64,000 nt of DNA, taken from NCBI GenBank assembly GCA_905233725.1, contig CAJOEM010000002.1:1-64000 (forward strand). Direction: 5' to 3'. The stretch is from an uncultured Synergistales bacterium. GTDB lineage: Bacteria; Synergistota; Synergistia; Synergistales; Aminobacteriaceae. The notes below the pieces were generated by a model. That model saw only the letters and a program-made list of their open reading frames with translations. It did no database searches and was not told the origin of the DNA. Both the position numbers and the translations under genes were made by a program. Shown in pieces: positions 42,486-52,489 of the stretch (the stretch's first letter is position 1; each line of letters begins with the position of its first letter).

Positions 42486-43790
42486 TTACTCTTGAGTATT
42501 TTCGTCGGTGTTGTGATTTGTTTCGTTCGGATTATTATTCTCAGGATTTATGCGCGAGAGATTCAGCAGCTTGATCCGGTGTTCTTCGATTTCATCAACG
42601 CGAATCTTCCAGCCATCGTAGAAAAATTCCTCGCCCTCTTTTGGGAAGCCGCCGGATAATAACAGCACAAAGCCTCCCAAACTTTCAGCGTCATCACTCT
42701 CAAATTCAGAGCCAAGTTCCTCGCTCAAATTCTCAAGACTTATGCTGCCATCGACTGAGTAAGAATTATCGGCGTTTTTCTGAATCTCCGGTGTTTCCTG
42801 ATCGTATTCGTCCTGAATTTCCCCGACGATCTGTTCGAGAATATCTTCCATTGTAGCAAGCCCCGCAACTCCGCCGTACTCGTCAACGATTATCGCGATG
42901 TGAATGTGTTCTTTGCGCATTGCCTCGAGAACTTCAGACGTGCGCATAGTCTCCGGGACAAAAATCGGTTTTCGCAGCAAATCCCTGACCGGACAATTCA
43001 ATTCTGAATGCAAAAGATTCTTCAGCGTGTCTTTCACGTACAAGATTCCGATTATATTATCAAGATTTTCTTCGTAAACCGGTATTCGCGAATGTCCCTC
43101 GTCGATAAATAATTTCACGGCTTCATCAAGAGTGTCATTTGCTTCGAGCATTAACATGTCAGTTCTTGGGATCATGATTTCATGAACGCGTCGTTCGTCA
43201 AAATCTATTATCCCGTCGATCATTCTGCGTTCGCCTTCTTCAAGTGCGCCGCTTTCCGTGGCAATTTTCACGACCTGTTCGATCTCGTCGCGCGTCACGA
43301 AAACCTGTTGAGCTACAAGATCCAAGTGAAATAATAATCCGATATATTTCACGCAAGTCTTCATCGCCCAGACAAACGGACTCAGCACAAACGCCAAAAT
43401 TCTCAGACACGGAGCAGCGAATATCAGCACGTTTTCCGAGTAAACCATCGCAGCACTCTTCGGCAGAATTTCCCCGAATATCACGATTAAGACCGTTATT
43501 ACAGGCACGACTATCACAACGCCGCCAGCTCCGAAAATCCCGACGATCAAACTCGAAGCCAAAGCACTGACCGAAATATTCACGATGTTATTGCATATTA
43601 AGCAGACCGTCAAAGCTTGTTGCTCGTCATCAATCAGCCACTGAAACGTCGAATGCAGAAATTTGTACTTGTCCTGTTCCTGAAGCGTTCGCAATTTCCC
43701 CGTGCCAGTTGTAGTAATCGAAGTCTCCGCACCGCTGAAAAAAGCCGACAGCAAAAATAACGCAACGAAGCCAATTATTACACCCAGCAT
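42486..43790 (-). CDS. Hemolysin C/CorC-type CNNM transporter with CBS pair
   Basis: A 434-residue protein: a DUF21 (CNNM) membrane domain with about four segments (1-150; SAFFSGAETSITTT near the start), a CBS pair (about 205-330: MIPRTDMLMLEAND and MRKEHIHIAIIVDEYGGVAGLATMEDILEQIVGEI), and a C-terminal CorC_HlyC domain. Members are Mg2+ or other divalent cation transporters; the name hemolysin is historical. It follows ybeY with no gap, the common arrangement. Confidence 0.94.
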   Translation of the reverse strand: MLGVIIGFVALFLLSAFFSGAETSITTTGTGKLRTLQEQDKYKFLHSTFQWLIDDEQQALTVCLICNNIVNISVSALASSLIVGIFGAGGVVIVVPVITVLIVIFGEILPKSAAMVYSENVLIFAAPCLRILAFVLSPFVWAMKTCVKYIGLLFHLDLVAQQVFVTRDEIEQVVKIATESGALEEGERRMIDGIIDFDERRVHEIMIPRTDMLMLEANDTLDEAVKLFIDEGHSRIPVYEENLDNIIGILYVKDTLKNLLHSELNCPVRDLLRKPIFVPETMRTSEVLEAMRKEHIHIAIIVDEYGGVAGLATMEDILEQIVGEIQDEYDQETPEIQKNADNSYSVDGSISLENLSEELGSEFESDDAESLGGFVLLLSGGFPKEGEEFFYDGWKIRVDEIEEHRIKLLNLSRINPENNNPNETNHNTDENTQE

Positions 43791-44297
43791 TTACACAACC
43801 TCCGAATTATTCGCGAGAAATTTGTTCTTGATAACTTCCTGACGCTGCCACATCTCAGATTCTTTCTCGCGCGTGTCGTGATCCCAGCCAAGCAAATGCA
43901 AAAACGAATGCGCAATCATCAAGTACATAGCCTCGTGAAATTCCAAATCCGGATGCAATCTCGAAACTTCTGACGGGCAAATCACTATGTCTCCCAACGC
44001 CAAAACCGGACACACAAAATCCAAATCCTGATTAATATCCTGATTAATATCAATCATCGGAAATGACAAGACATCCGTAGCTTCGTCGATATTCCTGTAC
44101 GTTCGATTCAATTCGCGTATGTTTTCCGGAGTAGTAATCATGACTGAAATCTCGCACGAATCAAATTCGCAAAAATTCGGCATTAACTCGTGAATTTCCT
44201 GTTCGAGTACGCGTTCAATCCTGTTAATATTTTCGTCCGTGAATATATTCGCGTCACTGTCGCCGGAATCTTCGCTAACATTCAAAGCAACTTTCAA
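43791..44297 (-). CDS. ybeY: Endoribonuclease YbeY
   Basis: A metal-dependent endoribonuclease in 16S rRNA maturation and ribosome quality control, 168 residues. The zinc site AHSFLHLLGWDHD has the His-x3-His-x5-His pattern, and LNRTYRNIDEATDVLSFPM precedes it. An acidic N-terminal extension of about 25 residues is present. The start is TTG, about 7 nt after AGAGGG. It sits in the phoH-(HD)-ybeY order known in many bacteria. Confidence 0.96.
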   Translation of the reverse strand: MKVALNVSEDSGDSDANIFTDENINRIERVLEQEIHELMPNFCEFDSCEISVMITTPENIRELNRTYRNIDEATDVLSFPMIDINQDINQDLDFVCPVLALGDIVICPSEVSRLHPDLEFHEAMYLMIAHSFLHLLGWDHDTREKESEMWQRQEVIKNKFLANNSEVV

Positions 44298-44322
44298 AAA
44301 ATTTCCCTCTCTTTTGCAAAAA

Positions 44323-46500
44323 TTATTTCTTCTCGATCTTCTTGACTCTGCGCGTGTGATACATCGACATCAAGACCGAAATTAGCGTTTTCTCGACTAT
44401 CATGAGATCTTTCTGCGTGAAATTTACCTCGTCGAATTGTCTCTCATTGCGTTTACTCGTGATAACCTGCTTAACGATTGCCTCGATCTTGTTGAACGTC
44501 TTGATTCTGCCAGAATTATCCGATTGCAATTCCCGAATATTCGCAGCACGCACAGCCGCTTCAACCGAGTCCACGATCATTAGCAGCGCCGTCTCTCGTG
44601 ATTGAGGCTTCGGACCCGGATAGCAAAAATCGTTCCATTCGACACTTTCACCGAGTGATACAGCTTTGTTATAAAAATAGCGCGTACTGGTTGTACCGTG
44701 ATGTTCGGCTATGAAATCCCGGATACGCCTGGGCAATTTCGCTTCCCACGCAAGTTCTAAGCCGTCCTTCACGTGATTTATAATCGTAATCGAACTCATC
44801 ATCGGGGACATTTCATCATGTGGATTGAATCCGCCGCCCTGATTCTCGACGAAAAACTGCGGTCTGCGTAACTTGCCAATATCGTGATAATACGCTCCAG
44901 CTCGCAGCAAGTTCACGTCCATTCCCAATTCGATTCCGACAGCCTCGATTAACGTCGCAATCGTGAAGCAATGCTGATATGTGCCTGGTGCATGACGCTG
45001 CAAATCTCGCAACAACGGGCTTGACGGGTGACTGATTTCTCGCAGTGTCAGAATCGAAAGCGAACCGATATTTTCCTCGATAAACGGCAACGTAATCAGA
45101 ATTATGTGTGTAGACAGTGCCTCGAATATAAAAAACGCTCCAGCCTGTTGCCAAAATTCTCCCAGCGGAATAAACAGCCTGAACGAATCCCGAACTAAAA
45201 ACGGATCCTGCAGCCAACGCATAATCATTCGCGCTCCCGTCAAGACAAACGCCATCGCAAATGATCGCCTCGTGACCTGTGGACGCGATTCAAGATTCCT
45301 GAGCAAATAAAATCCCGCCGTCGATGCAACGATTGCCAGCGTCTCAAGCAAAATATAATTATTAAACGACTGACCATTAATCAAAAACGCTCCCGAAACT
45401 GTGGCAGTCAACGCCGTACAAAACGCGAAATAATTCTGAATGCACAGATACGCAGCCGTAACCGCCGGCAAAATTCCAGCCCCACGTACATTCAAATGCG
45501 CCGCGAGTGTCTCGAAAAGCCACGCAGAAATTATCACAAACGCAACACACCACCAAGTCGGGCGTTTCTCATCTGAACCGTGCCAGAGAATATTCAGCCA
45601 CAATGGCAGCATAATCACGAATATTATTAATACACAGAGCTGATTCTTCGGGAAAACGTCCTCGATATAACCCTGACTTCTAAGAATTAGCGCAATCTGT
45701 TCAGTTATGATTTCTCCGCGCGAAACAATTATGTCGCCTGGTTCAAGTTTACGCTCAATCGCCGGCACATCTTTCGCGGCATATTGTCGCATCAAATCCG
45801 TCAACTCGTCGTCAACTCGAAAACTCAGATTCCCAAGGCGCATCAAAATCTGGTAAATTAAATTCGCCTGCTCAGATGACAGCGAGAGCTTGTTAATTTC
45901 CTCCCAAAGAACAGACGCTGCAATCGACGAATCATTCGCCTGAGCAACAGCAAGACGATCCAGAACTTCTCCGCCAACCTGCCACGTCAAGTTAAATAAC
46001 TGCGCACGCGACTCAGAACTCAATTTAGAAATCGCACTAATCAATCCCTCGGGTAAACTCGACAAATATTGCGCACTCTGTGAATTTGCCTGAGAATTTT
46101 TGCCCTGATTCGAATTGTCCGTCATTTCCGCAAGAGCCGAGAGTCTGCGTTGAAGCCGTGATTTTGCCGAGACATCTCTGAGCGTAACGCCTACAATGCT
46201 GTCACTCACAAACGAGCGCAAATATTCCGAAGATTCTGCGTCATCAAAGCGCAACTCCGAAATTACGCGATAAGTCTCCGGTGCAGGATTTCCGACCGAG
46301 AAATTATCATCACGCTTGCTCAGGACAAACCATTGAGCCATGATTATCACAACGCCGGCTATCAGCAAGAAAACAATCGGCGCGATAAATTGCCACGAAA
46401 ATTTCAGGTTCTCAGACAATCTCTCACGCAAAATTTCCAGCGAAAAATGCGAAACTCCCGGGATAAAATTCCTGGGACTGGTCTTATTTTTTCTGCTCAT
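44323..46500 (-). CDS. 7TM-HD family phosphohydrolase (PgpH-like)
   Basis: A 725-residue membrane protein: one N-terminal TM (about 35-55), a periplasmic 7TMR-HDED domain (60-265), seven membrane segments (about 280-480), then a cytoplasmic HD domain with HDIGKLRRPQFF (about 535-547) and AEHHGTTSTRYFY. The family includes cyclic di-AMP phosphodiesterases such as PgpH. The His-Asp pairs needed for metal binding are visible. It overlaps phoH by 4 bp. Confidence 0.94.
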   Translation of the reverse strand: MSRKNKTSPRNFIPGVSHFSLEILRERLSENLKFSWQFIAPIVFLLIAGVVIIMAQWFVLSKRDDNFSVGNPAPETYRVISELRFDDAESSEYLRSFVSDSIVGVTLRDVSAKSRLQRRLSALAEMTDNSNQGKNSQANSQSAQYLSSLPEGLISAISKLSSESRAQLFNLTWQVGGEVLDRLAVAQANDSSIAASVLWEEINKLSLSSEQANLIYQILMRLGNLSFRVDDELTDLMRQYAAKDVPAIERKLEPGDIIVSRGEIITEQIALILRSQGYIEDVFPKNQLCVLIIFVIMLPLWLNILWHGSDEKRPTWWCVAFVIISAWLFETLAAHLNVRGAGILPAVTAAYLCIQNYFAFCTALTATVSGAFLINGQSFNNYILLETLAIVASTAGFYLLRNLESRPQVTRRSFAMAFVLTGARMIMRWLQDPFLVRDSFRLFIPLGEFWQQAGAFFIFEALSTHIILITLPFIEENIGSLSILTLREISHPSSPLLRDLQRHAPGTYQHCFTIATLIEAVGIELGMDVNLLRAGAYYHDIGKLRRPQFFVENQGGGFNPHDEMSPMMSSITIINHVKDGLELAWEAKLPRRIRDFIAEHHGTTSTRYFYNKAVSLGESVEWNDFCYPGPKPQSRETALLMIVDSVEAAVRAANIRELQSDNSGRIKTFNKIEAIVKQVITSKRNERQFDEVNFTQKDLMIVEKTLISVLMSMYHTRRVKKIEKK

Positions 46501-47459
46501 GTTCGTTCATGTTCGTGTTTGCTCTCGTATGCTGCGTACGCCTGAACTATTTTCTGCACGATTTCGTGTCGAACTACATCTGCGTCCGTTAAGTCAAAAA
46601 ATCCTATGCCTTTGATGCCGCCAAGAATATTTTTCACGCCGCGCAGTCCCGAAACAGAATTTCCGGGCAAATCCGTCTGCGTAATATCTCCAGTGACAAC
46701 TGCTTTCGAGCCAAAGCCCAAGCGTGTCAAGAACATCTTCATTTGTCTAGGTGTAGTATTTTGCGCCTCATCGAGAATAATAAAGCTCTCGTTCAAAGTC
46801 CTTCCGCGCATGTAAGCTAACGGCACGATCTCAATAACGCCCTTATCAACATAGCGCAAGAATTTCTCAGGTGAAAGTAATTCATAAAACGCATCGTACA
46901 ACGGTCTGACATAAGGCTCGATTTTCTCCTGCAAATCTCCGGGCAAGAATCCCAAACTCTCACCGGCTTCAACAGCAGGACGAACAAGAATTACGCGGCT
47001 GATTTTCCCGGCTTTCAACATAGAGACGGCCTCACACACTGCCAGATAAGTCTTCCCAGTTCCAGCAGGTCCGGTTGCGAACAGAATATAATTATCGCGA
47101 ATCGCGCGTATGTATGCTCTTTGACCCGGAGTTTTCGCTCTGATTGGTTTTCCTCGCGCGGTTGTGCATATAACTTCCGAGTACAAATTCCCGAGATTCA
47201 ATTCACGTCCTTCAGCGATTGCGTCCATTGCAACACGAACGTCCTCAACTCGAATCTCATGACCTTTTTCCGCAATCGAAGCCAATTCACGCAGCAAATC
47301 CCCGACGATTTTGACTGGCTCTGAATCCGGGCCGAGTATTTTCACGAGTCCATCTGAAACCGAAAGCGAGACTGGATAACGCGCCTCTATTGCCTCGAAA
47401 TTTTCATCGTGTTGACCTAAGAGACGCGCTAAACCTTCACTTGATAACGGAATTTCCAT
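46497..47459 (-). CDS. phoH: PhoH-like ATPase
   Basis: A 320-residue PhoH-family P-loop ATPase. Walker A is GPAGTGKT (130-137); Walker B and its context are FIILDEAQNTTPRQMKMFLTRLGFGSK. An N-terminal KH-like part precedes it. PhoH proteins pair with YbeY in RNA metabolism; the exact activity is unsettled. It leads a minus-strand unit phoH-HD-ybeY-CBS. Confidence 0.95.
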   Translation of the reverse strand: MEIPLSSEGLARLLGQHDENFEAIEARYPVSLSVSDGLVKILGPDSEPVKIVGDLLRELASIAEKGHEIRVEDVRVAMDAIAEGRELNLGNLYSEVICTTARGKPIRAKTPGQRAYIRAIRDNYILFATGPAGTGKTYLAVCEAVSMLKAGKISRVILVRPAVEAGESLGFLPGDLQEKIEPYVRPLYDAFYELLSPEKFLRYVDKGVIEIVPLAYMRGRTLNESFIILDEAQNTTPRQMKMFLTRLGFGSKAVVTGDITQTDLPGNSVSGLRGVKNILGGIKGIGFFDLTDADVVRHEIVQKIVQAYAAYESKHEHERT

Positions 47460-47471
47460 TAAATTTTCGCA

Positions 47472-48869
47472 TTACGCCGGATAAGCTGCCGGATCTGCCT
47501 GTTCTTGAAGTCCTGTGTCACGCTTATTAACTTTAGCGTATTTTTTCGGCAGGAAATCTTTCGCAACCTGTGGGAACATGATCCAGGTCAACGCATCTTC
47601 CGGTTCTGTCATCCATGGCTGAGCGTCTTTGCGAGCCTGTTCCATTTCAGGAGCGATTTTCTCACCGGGTCTGCATGTAATCGGCTCTTCCTTACCGATC
47701 GCTAATTTCTGGACTTCCGGATCAACTGGCGCAGGCGGCATTCCGTAATAACCCAGGAAATACTGGCGAATCTCTTTCGGGAAAATCTTCCAACGTCCGC
47801 GCAAAACATTCAACGTAGCCTGAGTTCCGACCATTTGGCTGCTCGGTGTGACCAACGGAGGATAACCCATCGCTTCACGAACAACCGGAACTTCTTTCAA
47901 AACGTCCTCGAGTTTGTCTGATGCGTTCATTTCTTTCAACTGGTTGACCATGTTCGAGTACATTCCGCCCGGGATTTGATAGCGCAAAATATTAATATTA
48001 ACGCCAGCGATTTCGGGTAAAAGATTCTTGTATTTCTCGCGAACTTTCTTGAAATGCTCGCAAATCGGCAGCAATTTCTCAATATCGATTCCGGTGTCCC
48101 ATTCACTGCCGGAGAGTGCTGCAACCATTGATTCAGTCGGCGGCTGACTTGTTCCGAGAGCGAACGGTGAGATTGCTGTGTCGATAATATCCGCTCCAGC
48201 TTCGATGCCTGCGAAATAAACCATGCTGGCGAGTCCTGTTGTGTAATGGCTGTGAAGTTCCAGTGGCACACTCGTCTTGGCTTTAATCGCTTTCACGAGT
48301 TTTATGCAATCGACCGGATTAATCAAACCTGCCATGTCTTTAATCGCGATCGAATCCGCACCCATATCCGTCATTTTCTTCGCCATGTCCGCAAAAGCTT
48401 CGAGCGTGTGAACCGGTGAAATCGTGTAGCTTATGCACAGCTGCAAATGTGCGCCCTCTTTCTTAACCTGATCAGCTGCAATCTCAACGTTTCTCAAGTC
48501 GTTCAGAGCGTCAAAGCATCTGATAATATCAATTCCGTTTCCAACAGCACGCTTGACAAACTCACGCACAACGTCATCAGCATAATGTCTATAACCGACC
48601 AGGTTCTGACCGCGTAACAACATTTGCAATTTAGCATTCTTGATTCTCGCGCGAATTAATCTCAAACGCTCCCAAGGATCTTCGTCTAAGAAACGCATCG
48701 CGCTATCAAACGTAGCACCGCCCCACATTTCTAACGCCCAATAACCAGCTTCGTCCATCTTGTCGAGTATAGGCAGCATATCATTCGTTGACATTCTCGT
48801 CGCAATCAAAGACTGGTGAGCGTCACGCAGAGCAGTTTCAGTTATACGAACTTTTCTTTCTCCTGACAT
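47472..48869 (-). CDS. Carboxyltransferase subunit (OadA / pyruvate carboxylase B type) without biotin domain
   Basis: A 465-residue TIM-barrel carboxyltransferase. ALRDAHQSLIATRM near the start, the metal-binding HSHYTTGL and the RGQNLVGYRHYADDVV region match the alpha subunit of oxaloacetate decarboxylase and PycB. The usual C-terminal biotinyl domain (EAMKM motif) is absent; the protein ends QEQADPAAYPA. It must therefore work with a separately encoded biotin carrier and partners. TATAAT upstream (complement near 48911-48916) and AGGAGG support its own transcription. Confidence 0.92.
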   Translation of the reverse strand: MSGERKVRITETALRDAHQSLIATRMSTNDMLPILDKMDEAGYWALEMWGGATFDSAMRFLDEDPWERLRLIRARIKNAKLQMLLRGQNLVGYRHYADDVVREFVKRAVGNGIDIIRCFDALNDLRNVEIAADQVKKEGAHLQLCISYTISPVHTLEAFADMAKKMTDMGADSIAIKDMAGLINPVDCIKLVKAIKAKTSVPLELHSHYTTGLASMVYFAGIEAGADIIDTAISPFALGTSQPPTESMVAALSGSEWDTGIDIEKLLPICEHFKKVREKYKNLLPEIAGVNINILRYQIPGGMYSNMVNQLKEMNASDKLEDVLKEVPVVREAMGYPPLVTPSSQMVGTQATLNVLRGRWKIFPKEIRQYFLGYYGMPPAPVDPEVQKLAIGKEEPITCRPGEKIAPEMEQARKDAQPWMTEPEDALTWIMFPQVAKDFLPKKYAKVNKRDTGLQEQADPAAYPA

Positions 48870-48922
48870 ATCAAAACCTCCTGAAATATTTTGTTATTAT
48901 GTGTAAATTATAACGTAAAAAG

Positions 48923-51289
48923 CTATTTTTTGAACGTAACGACCGTTACGCCGAATCCACCCTCTCCTTCGCCACCTAAGCGAAATTCCTTCACGTATTT
49001 TAAACGCGCGCACAACGCGTGAACTTCCCGACGCAAAATTCCCTCGCCGCGCCCGTGTATTATCGTGACAATCGAGTGACCAGTTCTGTACGCACGATCC
49101 AGATAATTCTCGACCAACGGCATAGCTTCACCGACATACATGCCGCGAACCATTATTGACGGCGGAACACTCTCTGATTGCGTTAATCTCTTGTCCAGAT
49201 CTTCGAGGCTTGCTGCAGGGATTGCGACTTTAGCTTTCTTATCCGTCGCGATTAATTGCTCAACTGGAACTTCCAAGTGCATTGCGCCTGCCAGCATGTG
49301 AGCTTTACCGTTCTTGACTTCCTCGACTAAGCCGACAAGATTACTGCCCGCAACCTGTGCCGTAACTCCGGGTTCAACAACGAATGGCTTCGGAGCATTC
49401 TCGATCTCACGCTTAATTCTTTTCCCACGACGCGAATCTATTTCTCCGCGCAATCGCTTTAACTGAGTTCTGCGGTGATCCAGACTTTGGCGCGCCGTAA
49501 CTCTGGCAGTTTCCTCAAGTTCTCGCAGCATATCACGTGAAGTTTCTTCGGCATGTGAGATTACACGTTCAGCACGACGATCCGCAGCTTCCATTATTTT
49601 GTCACGCTGCAAATCAATTTCCGCTACACGTTCCTGATAAGCTTGCTTCAAATCCTCAGCCTCGCGCATTGTCTCGTAGAATTTTTTCTCTTGAATATCC
49701 AGAGCTGCCTTACGTTCGTTCAATTCGCTGATAATATCCTCGGACGTGATTTCGCGCTCATCGAGTGAGCCTTGTGCGAGTTTGAGAACTTTCTCGGGCA
49801 TTCCGTAGCGTTTTGCGATTAATAATGCGTTGCTGCGTCCGGGAACTCCCATTAGCAATTTATACGTCGGCTGCAAATTATTCACGTCAAATTCTACGCT
49901 TGCAGTTTCTACGCCGTGAGTTGTGAGAGCGTATTGTTTAATCGGATTATGATGCGTGTTCGCGATCGTCAAACAGCCGGATTCTTTCAGCGTTTCGAGA
50001 ATAGCTATCCCCAGCGCCGCGCCCTCCTGAGGATCTGTGCCTGAACCCAACTCGTCAAGCAAAACCAATGACGAATCCGTAGCGTTCTTCAGGATAAATA
50101 TTATCTTGCGCAAGTGTGAACTGAACGTAGATAAATTTTGCTCAATGCTCTGTTCGTCGCCAATGTCCGCGAAAATATTGTCGAAATTTCCGATTACGCT
50201 TCCGTCTCGCGCAGAAATAGGCAAGCCTAACCAAGCGATTATCACGAGAACTCCGATAGTTTTCAACGCGACAGTTTTTCCGCCAGTGTTTGGCCCAGTG
50301 ATCACTAGTGACGTGAAATTTTCTCCGCACGACGCATCAATCGGCACAGCACGCTCGGATAACATCGGATGTTTCGCTCCGACAAGCCTGAAGAATTTTC
50401 GATTGCTTAATTCCGGAACCAGCCATTTTTTATCGCGCACGAGAAAATCACAAACGCATAACAAGTCAAACGTCCCAATAATTCTCTCAGCATTCACGAT
50501 TGCGTTCTCACGTGAGAGAATCTTGCGTGTAATCTCAGATAATATTCGCTGTTCCTCGTCACGTTCATCGCGGGATTTTACGATTAGATTATTATTAATA
50601 TTCGATAAGCTTCTCGGCTCCATGTAGACCGAATTTCCCGAAGCAGATCTCTCAAACGCAAGCCCCGGAAAACGATTTATATATTCCTGACGAACCAGCA
50701 CAAGAAATCTTCCCTCTCGCCACGATAACGTTCTTTCCTGCAGCATGTTCGCAGAATCCGTGTCCTCGAAAATTTTCTGAGCGATTCGCCTGGCGTTGCG
50801 CTTCAAATTCTCAAGTTCCTGGCGCAAATCGAGCAATTTCGGTGACGCTGAATCAGCCAATCTGCCTGAATCTTCTATAACGCTCAGAGCCTCAAGCTCC
50901 GGTGAAAAATCCCTGATGCCGTGACAAAGATTATCAATCATTTTGTAATTCTCAAGACCGGGCAATTTCTCACGAAGATTTTTCGCGCAGGTCAATAACG
51001 CACGAACTTTCAGCAGCTCCTGACCAGACAAAATCCCGCTGCGTTTCGCTGCATTAAAAGACGAACTCACCAGTTCAAGCCCGAGATTCAAATTCAGCCT
51101 TCCGTTATGATCCGTGTAATCGAGCCATTCACGCAATAATTTTTCACGACGCTGTAATTGCCCGAAATTTTCAGCAGGTTTCAGGGATTTGAGAATTTTC
51201 TCGCCGGGTTCGCCGCTGAGATTCTTGAGAAACACCGTGAGATTTTTTTCAAGTTCGAGAATTTCCGCAACACCGTCTGATATTTGCAT
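48923..51289 (-). CDS. mutS2: Endonuclease MutS2 (ribosome-rescue factor)
   Basis: A MutS-like ATPase of 788 residues with a C-terminal Smr nuclease domain. GPNTGGKTVALKTIG (about 330-345) is Walker A; LVLLDELGSGTDPQEGAALG is Walker B. A KOW-like segment (PFVVEPGVTAQVAGSNLVGLV) is followed by the Smr end, HGRGEGILRREVHALCARL. MutS2 lacks the mismatch-recognition domain; it acts on recombination intermediates or collided ribosomes. cvpA lies immediately upstream, a conserved pairing. Confidence 0.97.
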   Translation of the reverse strand: MQISDGVAEILELEKNLTVFLKNLSGEPGEKILKSLKPAENFGQLQRREKLLREWLDYTDHNGRLNLNLGLELVSSSFNAAKRSGILSGQELLKVRALLTCAKNLREKLPGLENYKMIDNLCHGIRDFSPELEALSVIEDSGRLADSASPKLLDLRQELENLKRNARRIAQKIFEDTDSANMLQERTLSWREGRFLVLVRQEYINRFPGLAFERSASGNSVYMEPRSLSNINNNLIVKSRDERDEEQRILSEITRKILSRENAIVNAERIIGTFDLLCVCDFLVRDKKWLVPELSNRKFFRLVGAKHPMLSERAVPIDASCGENFTSLVITGPNTGGKTVALKTIGVLVIIAWLGLPISARDGSVIGNFDNIFADIGDEQSIEQNLSTFSSHLRKIIFILKNATDSSLVLLDELGSGTDPQEGAALGIAILETLKESGCLTIANTHHNPIKQYALTTHGVETASVEFDVNNLQPTYKLLMGVPGRSNALLIAKRYGMPEKVLKLAQGSLDEREITSEDIISELNERKAALDIQEKKFYETMREAEDLKQAYQERVAEIDLQRDKIMEAADRRAERVISHAEETSRDMLRELEETARVTARQSLDHRRTQLKRLRGEIDSRRGKRIKREIENAPKPFVVEPGVTAQVAGSNLVGLVEEVKNGKAHMLAGAMHLEVPVEQLIATDKKAKVAIPAASLEDLDKRLTQSESVPPSIMVRGMYVGEAMPLVENYLDRAYRTGHSIVTIIHGRGEGILRREVHALCARLKYVKEFRLGGEGEGGFGVTVVTFKK

Positions 51290-51290
51290 G

Positions 51291-51821
51291 TTATCTTTTC
51301 CTGGTCAATGCGTCGAAGTCAATGATCCCGTAATCCTGCAAAAAATCTCGCGCATACGGGAAAATAATTTCTGCGCCGCGCATCACGTGACTGTCTTTCG
51401 CCCAATCCCTCGGTAAAGCCGGAAACGCCACGAAAATTCCGTAGATAAATAATATTATGCACGCAGTCTTCAAAGCTCCGGTGACAAGTCCCAGCACGTG
51501 ATCCAGAAACGACAAATTCGCAGCCTTCACGATATAAGACAGGATCGCATTCAGCAGCGAAAATCCCAACGATACAGCCAAGAATATCACCGCAGCAGAT
51601 ATAGCCGCAATCACAGATTGATTATTCGCAAACTGTGGCAGGTATTTCAGCACGAAATCCGCAGCAGGATTCATGAACGCCAACGCGCAAAACGTACTCG
51701 CGATCATTCCGACAAGCCCGATAATCTCGCCGGAAAATCCCTTCACCAAGCCTCGTGCCAAAAAAAATGCCAGCAACAAGCCGGCTGCAATGTCAACAAT
51801 CATACCTATGTTCATATTCAT
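51291..51821 (-). CDS. cvpA: CvpA-family membrane protein
   Basis: A 176-residue protein with four to five membrane segments matching the CvpA/colicin V production family: DIAAGLLLAFFLARGLVKGFSGEIIGLVGMIAS and VLGLVTGALKTACIILFIYG. Its function is linked to envelope integrity. The ATG at 51821 follows AGGAGG by 10 nt; a longer ORF from 51869 would overlap tsaB and start before the Shine-Dalgarno. It is cotranscribed with mutS2. Confidence 0.9.
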   Translation of the reverse strand: MNMNIGMIVDIAAGLLLAFFLARGLVKGFSGEIIGLVGMIASTFCALAFMNPAADFVLKYLPQFANNQSVIAAISAAVIFLAVSLGFSLLNAILSYIVKAANLSFLDHVLGLVTGALKTACIILFIYGIFVAFPALPRDWAKDSHVMRGAEIIFPYARDFLQDYGIIDFDALTRKR

Positions 51822-51835
51822 AAAAAATTTTCCTC

Positions 51836-52489
51836 CTAAAATACTCCCTGAGGAGCACGATAATAACAAATCTTTAATTCTGTAGGCTCAATCGCGTTAT
51901 TAATATTCTCGCACGCAATCTCACATAATGATTCTAAATCAGGATTCACTCGCAATATTTCCAGATTCAAATCCGCCAAATCCAGATTCAATCTCTCAGG
52001 ATCGTCCGAAATAATATTTTTCACGTCATGTTCCCGCAGCCAGGACAAAATCTCATCATGCGAGTACTCTCCCTCACGCAAATTCTCAGACGATGCGTAG
52101 GCGAATCCGTGCCCGGCATACACCAGCGTAAGAAAATCCCGCGACGAAGCAAACGATCTTGCCAAAACATCAAGCGACGAAACCGGCAGAATCTTCGCTC
52201 TCAACGCAAACGCAAGTCCAGAAGCATACGCTGCACCGACTCTGATTCCCGTGAAATATCCCGGACCATTTGTGACTGCAACGTGAGAAATATTTTCCCA
52301 GAGAACTGCGGAATTTTTCACAAGCCGCTCAGCCATAAACGGAAGTTCCAAAGCTTGCGAGCGTCCTAAATCCTGCTGGTCTTTCGCGAGAATTTTCCCC
52401 GAAGAATCGCAAATCGCAACGCCGGTTTTTCTCAAACTGCAATCTATCGCCAAAATAGCTTTCTCATTCTCATTCATGTTCTCATTCAT
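51836..52489 (-). CDS. tsaB: tRNA threonylcarbamoyladenosine biosynthesis protein TsaB
   Basis: A 217-residue ASKHA-fold partner of TsaD in t6A37 modification. ILAIDCSLRKTGVAICD at the start and NGPGYFTGIRVGAAYASGLA are diagnostic. It overlaps tsaE by 4 bp. tsaD is not in the window. Confidence 0.94.
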   Translation of the reverse strand: MNENMNENEKAILAIDCSLRKTGVAICDSSGKILAKDQQDLGRSQALELPFMAERLVKNSAVLWENISHVAVTNGPGYFTGIRVGAAYASGLAFALRAKILPVSSLDVLARSFASSRDFLTLVYAGHGFAYASSENLREGEYSHDEILSWLREHDVKNIISDDPERLNLDLADLNLEILRVNPDLESLCEIACENINNAIEPTELKICYYRAPQGVF

